A DNA stretch of 45,562 nt from DATMQA01 sp035566895 (GCA_035566895.1 DATMQA010000038.1:1-45562); one strand, 5' to 3'; shown: positions 9,244-17,842, numbered from the stretch's first letter. Numbers and translations: made by a program. The notes: generated by a model not told the origin, from the letters alone.

Positions 9244-12096
9244 ATGGTTTCAGCGGATATGTGCAACCGGAACCGCCTGCGCGCCAGAGGGATTGCCTCC
9301 CTCCTGGCGATTGGGACCAGCCTTCTCACTGCGGTTTCGGCACCGGTGGCCCCCGTCGTTACCAACCAGCCCGCCAGCCGGATCGTCACGGCTGGAAGTC
9401 CGGTGAACTTCACCGTCGGCGCGGTCGGAACGAGCCCGGTAGGCTACCAGTGGCGGTTCAACGGCGCCGGGCTGGTTGACGGCGGCCGCATTAGTGGCGC
9501 CGGCAGCGCGGCTTTGACGATATCCAACGCGCAGCCGGGGGACGCCGGCGGGTATTCGGTGCTGGTCACCAACGCGGCTGGCTCGGCCGTCAGCGCCGTT
9601 GCGCCGCTGGCGGTCAATCCGCAATCGGTTCTTCTGGCTCAGGCCCTGGTGCTGGTTAATTCGCACAGCGCGAGGTATGCGGATTTCCAGCATTTCATCC
9701 AGCCGTATCTGGACAATTTCGGTTTCCCTTACGCCGTCCAGGACATATCGACCAATCCTCCCGGCCAAAGTATTAGCAATTACGCCGTGCTGATTATCGG
9801 TCACCGGCAATTGGACACGAACCTGACCTATCTGACCAGTGCAGTGCAGAGCAACCTTTCGCTGGCGGTCTCCAACGGCACCGGGCTGGTCAGCTTTGAC
9901 AGCGATCTTTATTCGGGAACGGCCGGGCGCTACCCATTTGCGCAGAGCATCTTCGGGTTCACCTATGGGTCCAGCGCTTCAGGTTCGAGTGTCAGCCTGC
10001 CGCCGACCCAACCCGCCTCGCAAATGCATTTTATCACGGCGCGGCATACGACTAATAGTTCGATCACCTTTAGGGCCAGCATCACGCTGCCGGGGATTAC
10101 GGTCCCAACGAACGCCACGGCGGTGGCGCTCAGCGGGGGCCGGCCCCTGGTCGCGGCGACCCAATACGGCCAGGGCCGCGCGGTGCAATGGGGCAGTTAC
10201 GATTGGATGGTCAGCACGGTGCTGGGTCCGATCGATGGTTTGGATGATTTGGTCTGGCGCAGCGTGGTGTGGAGCGCGCGCAAACCTTTCCTGATGCGCG
10301 GTCTGCCCAACCTGGTGACGATGCGGATGGATGACGTTGCCGGGCCGCTTTGGTGGGCGCACATCGCCAACGAGATGGGATTCAAGCCATGGGCGGGCTT
10401 GTTCATGAGCAAGGTCCAGACGGCGGACACAGCGGACCTGCGCGGCCTGGTCACCAATGGCCTGGTCACGGCCTCGATTCACTCCTTTGATTGTTGTACC
10501 GCTTTTTTCTATTTCAATCACCCGAGCGAAACCGCCTACTCGGACAGCGTGATGTCCAACAACTTTTACATCGGCACCCAGTGGCACGCGACCAATGGCA
10601 TTCCGATCTCGAAGGTGGCCGTGGCGCACTATTCGGAGGTCGGTCTCAATGCCTTCGCCGGTTTAAAGGCCTGGGGCGTGGAGTTCTTCCCTACGGAGGT
10701 TCCCCCCAACACGGTTGAATACGGCACGCCTCCAGCTCCCTGGCTCATTGCCGGGCCTTACCGGCTTTATGAGACGCCCGGCGCCGGCGAAGCCAACTTG
10801 AACTTCTTTTATGCCGACTTCCTCAACATCCCGACGCACCCGGAATTTACCAACCAATTCTTTGACTGCTACGTGGAGGTCAGGGACAACACCACCTGCA
10901 ACGAATGGTGCCCGGACAATGACGTCGCCGGCAGCATCGCCCGGGGCGTGTCCCAGGTGAAACTCGAACTGGACAGCATGGCCATGGGCACCTTGTTCAC
11001 GCACGAATGGTTCATCATTCCCATCCCTCAATCCTCGAATCAAACCCCCATCACCACCAATAATTGGCGCGCCATCCTGCAAGGGGTGACCAACAGCCTG
11101 GGCTCATATAACCCGCAATACGTGACGCTGGACTACGCCAGCCAGTATGTGCGCGCTACGCGCACCTCTCGCCTGGTGGCCAGCACCTACGACACGCTGG
11201 CGGGCATTCTGACCGCGACCTTTTCCGGCAACGCCGATTTAGCGACCCAGGTTTATGTCTTCACCGGTGAGGACAATGCGATCACCAACACATTCTCGAC
11301 CATGCCGGCCTTCTCGGGCGGCCTCACCAACACGGCTGCCACCCTGGCAGTCTCGCCGGTGCTGCTTGATGCGCCGTTCAGCCTCACCAACGATGCCGGC
11401 ACGACGGCCAATTTTTTGGTGAGCGCCGGCGGCAGCGCGCCGTTGGCGTATCAATGGCTTAAAAATGGCACCAACCTGAGCGACACCGGCAACATCTCCG
11501 GCTCGAGCAGCAACTTGCTGACCCTAACCCATGTGCTGGGAGCCGACGCGGCGTCATACATTGTGGTGGTCACAAATGAGGCTGGCAGTATCAGCAACAG
11601 TCCACCGGCGAATTTGTTCGTGAACGATCCCATTATCACCCGCCAACCCATGAGCCGGACCAATCACGCCGGAACGGCCGCGACCTTCTCCGTCGGCGCC
11701 TACGGCACCACACTGGCCTACCAGTGGCAGAAGGGAACGGCCTCGCTTTCGAACGCCACCGCCGCGGTTTTGACGCTGCCATCGGTTTCCTTCAGTGATG
11801 CGACCAATTACGGCGTGCAGGTGAGCTCCCCCTATGGCGGCTTGCTTAGCAGTCCTGCCACGCTGACGGTGGTCGCGCCACTGCAGATCCAGTCCATCGC
11901 GGTCAGTAACGGAGGCACGATCCTGAGCTGGAACTCGATTCCGGGCGACAGCTATGACCTCCAGGCCAAGGACCATCTGGAAGACAGCAATTGGACCGAA
12001 ATTCAGGTCCTCACGGCGACGGGCTCGCTGGGCTCGGCTTCCAACTCGCTCGGCAATTCCACCCAGCGCTTTTTTCGCCTGCTGCTGGTGCCTTAA
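9244..12096 (+). CDS. Secreted multidomain protein: Ig-like, deacetylase-like core, two Ig-like
   Basis: The 950-residue product starts with a signal peptide (hydrophobic ASLLAIGTSLLTAVS). Domain order as I read it: Ig-like (about 40-125), a Rossmann-like segment resembling ThuA/GATase-like domains (about 130-345), a catalytic-looking core (350-640), two more Ig-like domains (705-790, 795-880) and the shared C-terminal module (FFRLLLVP). The core contains RMDDVAG near residue 360, an ASIHSFD stretch, and HEW near 587, reminiscent of the Asp and His metal ligands of polysaccharide deacetylases. That assignment is an inference. A role in remodelling an extracellular polysaccharide would fit. 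A second in-frame ATG at 9259 is possible. Confidence 0.7.
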   Translation: MVSADMCNRNRLRARGIASLLAIGTSLLTAVSAPVAPVVTNQPASRIVTAGSPVNFTVGAVGTSPVGYQWRFNGAGLVDGGRISGAGSAALTISNAQPGDAGGYSVLVTNAAGSAVSAVAPLAVNPQSVLLAQALVLVNSHSARYADFQHFIQPYLDNFGFPYAVQDISTNPPGQSISNYAVLIIGHRQLDTNLTYLTSAVQSNLSLAVSNGTGLVSFDSDLYSGTAGRYPFAQSIFGFTYGSSASGSSVSLPPTQPASQMHFITARHTTNSSITFRASITLPGITVPTNATAVALSGGRPLVAATQYGQGRAVQWGSYDWMVSTVLGPIDGLDDLVWRSVVWSARKPFLMRGLPNLVTMRMDDVAGPLWWAHIANEMGFKPWAGLFMSKVQTADTADLRGLVTNGLVTASIHSFDCCTAFFYFNHPSETAYSDSVMSNNFYIGTQWHATNGIPISKVAVAHYSEVGLNAFAGLKAWGVEFFPTEVPPNTVEYGTPPAPWLIAGPYRLYETPGAGEANLNFFYADFLNIPTHPEFTNQFFDCYVEVRDNTTCNEWCPDNDVAGSIARGVSQVKLELDSMAMGTLFTHEWFIIPIPQSSNQTPITTNNWRAILQGVTNSLGSYNPQYVTLDYASQYVRATRTSRLVASTYDTLAGILTATFSGNADLATQVYVFTGEDNAITNTFSTMPAFSGGLTNTAATLAVSPVLLDAPFSLTNDAGTTANFLVSAGGSAPLAYQWLKNGTNLSDTGNISGSSSNLLTLTHVLGADAASYIVVVTNEAGSISNSPPANLFVNDPIITRQPMSRTNHAGTAATFSVGAYGTTLAYQWQKGTASLSNATAAVLTLPSVSFSDATNYGVQVSSPYGGLLSSPATLTVVAPLQIQSIAVSNGGTILSWNSIPGDSYDLQAKDHLEDSNWTEIQVLTATGSLGSASNSLGNSTQRFFRLLLVP

Positions 12097-12129
12097 GGGA
12101 GGCACCCGCCTGTTTCGGCTGTTTGTCCC

Positions 12130-13620
12130 TCACCCGCGGCGCCTGGGCCGGCCGAGGACTTCGCGCCCGCTGCTGACAAGTTCCTCGCCGACGTCCTCCA
12201 GGGCTTTGACCTGCTGGCGGACCGACCGCAGCGAACGGCGACCCAACGCGACGAGACCGCGCGGGGTCAGCATGAGTTCGCCGACAGCCAAAACGCTCAG
12301 CATGGGATTGAAGGTGCGCATCGTGCTCATTTCGCGCCATACGCTGTCCACGGGCTGCTCCGCCGGTTCGCGGACCCGTTGCGCCAGGTGCGTCGCCAGA
12401 ATGCAACCGAAGCTCGAGAGCACAAAGAGCAGGTGGAAGCTCGAAACCGGCTGGCCAAACAGCAGTCCGATTTGCGGCGGCAACCGCCGCAGCAACTGCC
12501 CACCCAGGATCGGGCCGACGGCGGTCAGCAGGCTGGTCACGGCCAGGAACACCGCTACGTAAGCGGCGCGCAAATCCGCCGGCGCCAGCCTGACCATGAG
12601 ATTGAATTGCATGAGTTGGAAACCAGCCGTCATCGCGCCGACTATGAAGTAACCGATATATAAATGCCAGGTCCAGCCGGGCCGGGCCAGGCCCCACATG
12701 GCCAGGGCCGTGACCGCCCAGAGCAAGGCGCTGACTTGCAACACCGGGCGGTTGCCGAAGCGCTCGCACAAGCGGCCCCAGCCTTTGAGCGTCACCAGGC
12801 CGCCCAGGCTTGAGAGGGTCGTCAATTTCACCACGCTGCCGATGCCCAGGTTAAGTTGTTCCACCAGGAAAACGGTGTAAAAGGGCATGGCGCTATTGAG
12901 CAGCAGGCCCCACAGGCCGATGAAAGCGCAGAGCGCGAGGTAATTGCGGTTTTGGAAGACCGCAAGCAGATCCGGCAACGCAATCGCGCGCGACCGCCGT
13001 TCCCGGACGGCCGCCGGGAAGCGCATGCGCGTCAGGAAAAATAAACCCATCAGCCGCGAGCCGCCCGCGACGCAAAAAATCCAGCCGAACGCGGCCAGTG
13101 AGTTGGCCTGCCACTCCGCGAGATGGCCGGCGGTCAAGACGGCCAGCAGAGTCCAACCGCCGAAGATCAGGTTGCGCCGGGCAAAGTAGCGGCCCCCGAG
13201 ACGTTCCGGCACGATTTCGGAAATGGCCGAGGACCAGGTGACGCTCGACAGGCTGCTGGCAAAGGTTGCGGTCAGCAGCATGGCGACAAACACTCCGTCG
13301 CGAGCGGGGCCCACCGCCGGTAACGTCGGAGCCAACAGCCACGGCAGCGCTCCCAGCGAGAAGGTCAGCACCAGCAACGCGTAACTTGAGAACCGGCGCG
13401 ATAGCCCCGCCAGCAGCAGGGGCTGCAGGCAGTTGCAAATATGCGGCAGCGCCGCCATCCAACCGACTGCCGCCGCCTGCCAGCCCAAGCCCTTGACGGC
13501 AAACACCAGCACGAAGGGAAAGCTCGGCAGGGTCAGGTTCAGCATCGGCACGCTGAAACACGCCTCGATGGTCGAGTATTTCAGCGAAAGCAACCGGTCG
13601 CGGTGACGCAAGCGATCCAT
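12130..13620 (-). CDS. Major facilitator superfamily transporter
   Basis: A 496-residue integral membrane protein with about twelve hydrophobic segments, arranged as two halves separated by a basic loop (MRFPAAVRERRSR) near residue 215, as expected of MFS carriers. The early segments (SFPFVLVFAVKGLGWQAAAVGW) and the loop after TM4 (SEIVPERLGGRYFARRN) look like MFS members annotated as drug or sugar exporters, but the substrate cannot be told. The C-terminal 60 residues are cytoplasmic and basic. It lies 34 bp downstream of the Nudix gene on the same strand, so the two may form an operon. It converges on the Ig-like gene, with only 33 bp between stops. Confidence 0.85.
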   Translation of the reverse strand: MDRLRHRDRLLSLKYSTIEACFSVPMLNLTLPSFPFVLVFAVKGLGWQAAAVGWMAALPHICNCLQPLLLAGLSRRFSSYALLVLTFSLGALPWLLAPTLPAVGPARDGVFVAMLLTATFASSLSSVTWSSAISEIVPERLGGRYFARRNLIFGGWTLLAVLTAGHLAEWQANSLAAFGWIFCVAGGSRLMGLFFLTRMRFPAAVRERRSRAIALPDLLAVFQNRNYLALCAFIGLWGLLLNSAMPFYTVFLVEQLNLGIGSVVKLTTLSSLGGLVTLKGWGRLCERFGNRPVLQVSALLWAVTALAMWGLARPGWTWHLYIGYFIVGAMTAGFQLMQFNLMVRLAPADLRAAYVAVFLAVTSLLTAVGPILGGQLLRRLPPQIGLLFGQPVSSFHLLFVLSSFGCILATHLAQRVREPAEQPVDSVWREMSTMRTFNPMLSVLAVGELMLTPRGLVALGRRSLRSVRQQVKALEDVGEELVSSGREVLGRPRRRG

Positions 13621-13654
13621 ATTCCAAGCAGTCTGACAGCTTATTACCTCGACG

Positions 13655-14116
13655 CTACGCGGGCTGGATTTCTTCGAGCGCTTTCCGGCAGTACCACTTC
13701 ACGGCGCAGGACATGGGCGGTTGGAGGTCATTGAGTTCCTGGCTGGAGCACCAGCGGATGTCGTGATGTTCGGCGGCGGCCAGCGTCAGGCTTCCGTTTT
13801 TTGGCCGCGCCCAATAGATCATGCCGATATGCTCGTGCGTCTCGGTGATGCGGTGGATGTCCATGAACCGAGGAGCTATCAGCGCGCGCGTGCCAGCGCC
13901 GCTCGTCGGCGCGCGCTCACCCAGCAATTCCACCTCCAGCCCGCTCTCTTCCCTGGCCTCGCGCAAAGCCGCAGCCTCCGGGTCCTCATCCAGTTCAATA
14001 TGCCCGCCCAACGGCAGCCAATTGTCCAAACCGCGATGATGGATCAGCAAAACCTTGCCTTGGTGGACGACAATCACGACGACGGTGAAATCGATCTTTT
14101 CGTGGATGTGAGCCAT
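13655..14116 (-). CDS. Nudix hydrolase
   Basis: This 153-residue protein has a good Nudix box near residues 37-60: GGHIELDEDPEAAALREA then REESGLEVELLG, matching GX5EX7REUXEEXGU. The family hydrolyses nucleoside diphosphates linked to another moiety, using Mg bound by the glutamates. The N-terminus (KIDFTVVVIVVHQGKVLLIHH) is the first beta strand region, consistent with an intact protein of usual size. The substrate cannot be inferred. It is preceded by an intergenic hairpin array and followed closely by the MFS gene. Confidence 0.9.
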   Translation of the reverse strand: MAHIHEKIDFTVVVIVVHQGKVLLIHHRGLDNWLPLGGHIELDEDPEAAALREAREESGLEVELLGERAPTSGAGTRALIAPRFMDIHRITETHEHIGMIYWARPKNGSLTLAAAEHHDIRWCSSQELNDLQPPMSCAVKWYCRKALEEIQPA

Positions 14117-14133
14117 GGGGAATCAGTTGGAAA

Positions 14134-14227
14134 AGTTACAAAGTTACATCGTTGCAAGGTTACATCGGCAAGCTGGGCGTCAGGCCTTTGTAACTATGCA
14201 GCCTTTGTAACCATGTAACCACGTGAC
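14134..14227. repeat. Intergenic hairpin built from GTTACAAA/GTTACAT-type units
   Basis: The left arm (14134-14165) reads as a degenerate tandem series of GTTACAAA, GTTACATC, GTTGCAAG, GTTACAT. The right arm (14184-14227) is the same series on the other strand (TTTGTAAC, TTTGTAAC, ATGTAAC, ACGTGAC). Together they could form a long stem in the RNA between the FmdB-like and Nudix genes. It starts right after the FmdB stop, so it could act as a terminator or processing site. I do not recognise a named family. Confidence 0.6.
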
Positions 14228-14229
14228 CC

Positions 14230-14739
14230 TCAGTAATCGTACAATCCCGCATCATGCGAGTATGGCCCGCCCCCGCCCATCCCACCGCCTTCCTCATCTC
14301 CACCCATGAAATCACCCAGCACATCTCCCATGTCCTCTTCGATCTTCTCCGGATCTTCGCCCGCCTCAAGACGTTTGATGGCCACATCCAACTCTTTAGG
14401 CACGGTGCCGGGAGGCATCAGGTCTTTCATCTTGCGCATCATGTGTGCCATGTGTTTGGGATTGTTCTCGTCCAAGTGCTCCATGTCCCTTTCCATTTCC
14501 ATCATTGCGCGCTCAATCCGCGGGTCGTCAAAATCAGGCGCCGGCGGCTCGTCTCCTCCAGCGTCGGTCTTTGCCGCCGGCTCTTTCAGCCCGCGCGACA
14601 TGGCAAAACGGCTCATCTGCTTGGTCATTTTCTTGTTGCCGCATTTAGGGCAGTTGGGCAAGCGGTCGGGATTGACGCGCTTCGACAGGAAATTAAAGAT
14701 TACCCGGCACTTCGGGCAGGCATATTCGTAAATCGGCAT
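14230..14739 (-). CDS. FmdB-family zinc ribbon protein
   Basis: The N-terminus MPIYEYACPKC, followed by CPKCG, is the FmdB/CxxC_CXXC_SSSS zinc ribbon. Members are short putative regulatory proteins, first linked to formamidase and amide metabolism genes, but their molecular role is not settled. Here the domain covers roughly residues 1-45 and is followed by an acidic tail of over 100 residues: a charged helical stretch (MERDMEHLDENN), a leucine- and glutamate-rich part, and a glycine-rich end. The tail is longer than in many members. The start is fixed by the conserved MPIYEY. Confidence 0.8.
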   Translation of the reverse strand: MPIYEYACPKCRVIFNFLSKRVNPDRLPNCPKCGNKKMTKQMSRFAMSRGLKEPAAKTDAGGDEPPAPDFDDPRIERAMMEMERDMEHLDENNPKHMAHMMRKMKDLMPPGTVPKELDVAIKRLEAGEDPEKIEEDMGDVLGDFMGGDEEGGGMGGGGPYSHDAGLYDY

Positions 14740-14819
14740 AAGCTTTGGCCGCGAAACGACGCGGATTACACCGATAAAATGCGGGCCAGACCTCGACGCG
14801 TCAAGAGGAGGAATAGCCC

Positions 14820-14945
14820 TTATGCCGAGCTCGGCATAATGGCTATTTTCCGTAGCGTCGGATTATGCCGAGTAGCCGGGACGGCTCCTCAAAATCATTC
14901 GGGAATCGCCAATTTTTTCATTTTTAGACTCGGCATTATTAGAGC
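14820..14945 (+). repeat. MITE-like palindromic element, copy A
   Basis: About 100 bp of this element align with the reverse complement of 17738-17836. Both share CCGTAGCGTCGGATTATGCC or a one-base variant at one end and ACTCGGCAT(A/T)AT at the other. The inner termini form an inverted repeat, GATTATGCCGAGT (14861-14873) against ACTCGGCATTATT (14928-14940). An extra perfect 20-nt palindrome, TTATGCCGAGCTCGGCATAA, sits at 14820-14839 and repeats the same core. It lies between the fmdB-like start and the esterase stop. No coding capacity is seen, so mobilisation in trans by a transposase would be needed if it is a MITE. Confidence 0.65.
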
Positions 14946-14978
14946 GTCTGTAGGAAGGCTATTCCTGAGTTCTTCGGG

Positions 14979-16319
14979 CTACGGAGTGCGTCTACCCGTT
15001 GGTGGACGAGACGTAAGCCACATCAATCCGTCGGCGAACTGCCCCCGCCAACAAACCTCCATGTGGCCCCCATCCCATTCGGCGTAGTTTAAGGGATATT
15101 CCTTGGCTGCTAGAACGTCCCGCAGACGGCGGGCTTCATAGACCATGCTGAATGGTAGGAAGGTCTCGTATCGACCAACCCCAAAATAGAAGCTCAAGGG
15201 GAGCCGGGGACGAGTCGAGAATTGGCGAGCGAGCAGTCCAGGCTGTTCTTTGGCCCAAACCGGAATTGCTTCTTCCTGGTGCGGAGCGACGATCAGCGTT
15301 GGCGACAGTGCAAGCACTTTCCCAAAGGTGCCGGAGTGATGCAAGCCACAGAAGATCGCCATGAAACCGCCCAGGCTCATTCCCGCAACGATGGTTCGGT
15401 CTGGATCAGCATGCACATCGTAATTGGTTCGAGCCCAAGGGACCAATTCACCAGCAACAAAATCTCCAAACTGGGTCGAGCCGCCAAGGTCTCTCTGTCG
15501 GCTCTCCCCGCTAATATTTCCGACTCCGACCACTACCAAGGGCGGAATTCTTCCGGCGGCCAACAAGTTGTTCAAGCTCAGTTCCATCGTGGGAAACCCC
15601 GCATCAAAGGCCACCATTAACCAACAGCGATTGCCCTTTTCGCCGTATCCGGGCGGCGTATAGATCGACAAAGGATATTCCGCTTTCAGGGTGAAACTCT
15701 TAAAGGTCGTTTTGGTGACCTTGCCCCTGAGTATGCCGGTCTGTTCCTTAATCCAAGGCTGTGGCGGTGCATCCGGCAACTCTACCCAAGACCAGCCTTG
15801 AAATTCCCTGGCGTTGAACGGGTCCTTCCTCGGAGGAGACTTTCCCATGGCTTCCATGAGCGCGCGGGAATTGAATGGTATCTGCTCCGGACCGTTGACT
15901 TGAAAAACGTATTGGAACCGTGCGTCCGACGGGTGCGTTTCCGTCCGGAACCAGACATCGGAAGAACCTAGTCGAACCAATGGTGCTGCAAGGGAACCGC
16001 TCGGAAATCCGCCCAGCAGGGAGACTCGCTTCGTCTGGGCGTCTCCCCGCCAAATGAACGTCACCTGGCAGTGCCCAGGGTCGCCAGCCCCACGATGAAC
16101 TATCGGGCAGTTGCCGTTGACCTCCTGCCAGAAAGCGGCAGCGGCGTTAGTGTCATTGGCCTGAAGCTTGGGCAGGAAAGCCGCCAGATGTGGTCCAAAA
16201 GACTCCGTGAGTGCTGATTCAGACGCGTTCGAGTCCCCATCCTGGGCAAGGCTCCGTCCAGAGGCGACCGCAAGCGCCGTGATGCAATACAAAATAACGG
16301 GAGTTTTTATGAAATTCAT
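14979..16319 (-). CDS. Secreted esterase of the enterochelin-esterase-like (D-type alpha/beta hydrolase) family
   Basis: The 446-residue product opens with a signal peptide (MNFIKTPVILYCITALAVASG to SLAQ). Residues of about 70-180 resemble the N-terminal domain of enterochelin esterases (VTFIWRGDAQTKRVSLLGG). The alpha/beta hydrolase domain follows: SIYTPPGYGEKGNRCWLMV, the nucleophile elbow GMSLGG near residue 314 and a C-terminal DGGHMEVCW with the catalytic His near 417. Fes-like enzymes cut ester bonds of siderophores, but many secreted relatives are feruloyl or acetylxylan esterases, so the substrate is open. Its ATG overlaps the stop of the sigma factor gene as ATGA, which implies co-transcription and translational coupling. 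Confidence 0.85.
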   Translation of the reverse strand: MNFIKTPVILYCITALAVASGRSLAQDGDSNASESALTESFGPHLAAFLPKLQANDTNAAAAFWQEVNGNCPIVHRGAGDPGHCQVTFIWRGDAQTKRVSLLGGFPSGSLAAPLVRLGSSDVWFRTETHPSDARFQYVFQVNGPEQIPFNSRALMEAMGKSPPRKDPFNAREFQGWSWVELPDAPPQPWIKEQTGILRGKVTKTTFKSFTLKAEYPLSIYTPPGYGEKGNRCWLMVAFDAGFPTMELSLNNLLAAGRIPPLVVVGVGNISGESRQRDLGGSTQFGDFVAGELVPWARTNYDVHADPDRTIVAGMSLGGFMAIFCGLHHSGTFGKVLALSPTLIVAPHQEEAIPVWAKEQPGLLARQFSTRPRLPLSFYFGVGRYETFLPFSMVYEARRLRDVLAAKEYPLNYAEWDGGHMEVCWRGQFADGLMWLTSRPPTGRRTP

Positions 16320-17467
16320 TGGTCAAATTTCCATTCGTCGCCAATTTTCTTGAAAATGCATTTGTCCGCCTTGTGCACTCCTTCGACATCAAAATCAATT
16401 TCAACTGTGTCGGGCGAAATGGTCCTGCGGCCCGTGATTCGAAATCCTGTCACCGGAGTGAATTTCTTTTCCATCCGAGCGGCAAAAGTTTCCCTGGGAT
16501 CGTTCTTCAGATCCTTCTCCATTCTAGCCCGCTGCTCGGGCGTTGCGCTGGCCATGCACGCACTATAGTCGGCGTGGGTCATGGCCCAAAGCAGAGTCTG
16601 CAGCGCTGCTTCAGGAGTTCGATAACCTTGGTTCGCGAGCAAATTTATGCTCCAGTGTTCCGACGAAGTGTCGTTATGGATTTCCTGATAATGATGAACA
16701 ACAAGCGGAGTAACGGCCAAGCCTCCCAGAACCAAGGCGCTGACAGCCACGCTCTTAACCTTTGCCCACGCCAAAATTCTTAATCCTCCCTTGATGAGAA
16801 TCGAAGTTGATGCTGAAGCCGCCGAGACCTTGGCGAGCGCGACGGCAGTTGCGGTCTTTGCCAACGCCACCGGCGCGGCTTGAATGGAATTGACGGAAAT
16901 CGCTCCGGCAATCGCCGTTGTCGTCGAAGTCACTCCGTGTTTGAAAAAATAAGCGCGTAGTTTTTCGACTGCACGGCTCAAGCGCATTTTTGTTGCCGCT
17001 TCGCTTGTGCCCAGGACCGCGCCGACCTCTTTCACACTGTGCCCTTCGAAAAATCGCAGCACGAGTGCATCGCGATCCGTCCTGCCGAGCCGCAGCATTG
17101 CCTCTTCCAACAGAGGCGTGATTTGCAGCCAGAGTTCGGATTCAGTTGTGTCTGAAAGGGATTGCATGTAAGCCTCCTGTTCGCGCCGTCGGCGCCGAAG
17201 TTCCTGTTTGCATGCGTGACCGGACACGTAACAAGTAGCGCGATACAACCATCCGGAGAGAATCGTGCCTTTGCCAAGTGAATCCGCCTTTTGCGCAAGA
17301 ATGCTGAAGACTGCCTGCGTTATTTCCTCGGCCAGTTGAGGATCACCCACGCGCCGTAATGCTGTTGAGTAAACAAGATTGGTATGACGTGAAACCAGCG
17401 CAGTAAAAGCGCTTTCAGACTGGTCGGCGACGTATTCCCGCACAAGTTCCATGTCATTCGTTGGCAC
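16316..17467 (-). CDS. ECF-type sigma-70 family sigma factor with C-terminal membrane anchor and extracytoplasmic domain
   Basis: Residues 8-95 form sigma region 2 (DMELVREYVADQSESAF, then LAEEITQAVFSILAQKA) and residues 110-172 region 4 with its helix-turn-helix (LRFFEGHSVKEVGAVLGTS). Unlike ordinary ECF factors of under 200 residues, it continues with an alanine-rich linker, one transmembrane segment at about 238-256 (VAVSALVLGGLAVTPLVV), and a C-terminal domain of about 120 residues that is predicted to lie outside the cytoplasm and looks NTF2/DUF4878-like. No separate anti-sigma gene is next to it, so the C-terminal part may act as a built-in sensor. Start: GTG at 17467; an ATG at 17452 is the alternative. 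It overlaps the esterase by ATGA. Confidence 0.8.
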   Translation of the reverse strand: MPTNDMELVREYVADQSESAFTALVSRHTNLVYSTALRRVGDPQLAEEITQAVFSILAQKADSLGKGTILSGWLYRATCYVSGHACKQELRRRRREQEAYMQSLSDTTESELWLQITPLLEEAMLRLGRTDRDALVLRFFEGHSVKEVGAVLGTSEAATKMRLSRAVEKLRAYFFKHGVTSTTTAIAGAISVNSIQAAPVALAKTATAVALAKVSAASASTSILIKGGLRILAWAKVKSVAVSALVLGGLAVTPLVVHHYQEIHNDTSSEHWSINLLANQGYRTPEAALQTLLWAMTHADYSACMASATPEQRARMEKDLKNDPRETFAARMEKKFTPVTGFRITGRRTISPDTVEIDFDVEGVHKADKCIFKKIGDEWKFDQ

Positions 17468-17618
17468 TCAAATATTCATGCACTTCCAAGCTAAAAAGGT
17501 AACAATGAACTTTGAAATTTCTGCGGCAGACACTCCGCAGTATGCCGCGATGAACCATGCTCCAACATGGGGTGAATCGCTCGATCATTGCTTTGGGGCT
17601 GGGGGACGAATCGATTGA

Positions 17619-17741
17619 CACCACCTTGACGCCAATCTTGAAAAGAAGGAAAAGGCTCTCGCCAAAGCCATGCCATTCCAGGGGCGTGCTGTGCGGTATC
17701 GCCCGCCAGACCAACTCTTGGCCTTCCTTCAAGCCCTCTGA
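17619..17741 (+). pseudogene. Possible 3'-end relic of a transposase/integrase-like gene
   Basis: In the frame ending at TGA 17739-17741, forty codons after an in-frame stop at 17616 read as a coding tail, with LEKKEKALAKAMPFQGRAVR followed by YRPPDQLLAFLQAL. The RPP-LLAFL ending resembles the ends of some integrase-core transposases, but I cannot name the family. There is no start codon or upstream continuation. The stop codon overlaps the end of MITE-like element B. It could also be chance. Confidence 0.3.
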
Positions 17742-17836
17742 TTATGCCGAGTTGAAAAACCAAAAAAGGGGGAATCCCTCGATTTTTCAAGGATTGCCCC
17801 ACGCTACTGGGCATAATCCGACGCTACAGAAAATGC
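17738..17836 (-). repeat. MITE-like palindromic element, copy B
   Basis: This is the reverse-oriented counterpart of 14845-14942. It begins GATTATGCCGAGT (17740-17752) and ends GCATAATCCGACGCTACAGA. The two ends can pair, giving a hairpin of about 85 nt with an AT- and purine-rich centre that differs between copies. The terminal 30 nt are much better conserved than the middle, as expected if the ends are recognised by a protein. Confidence 0.65.
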
Positions 17837-17842
17837 GTGAAA

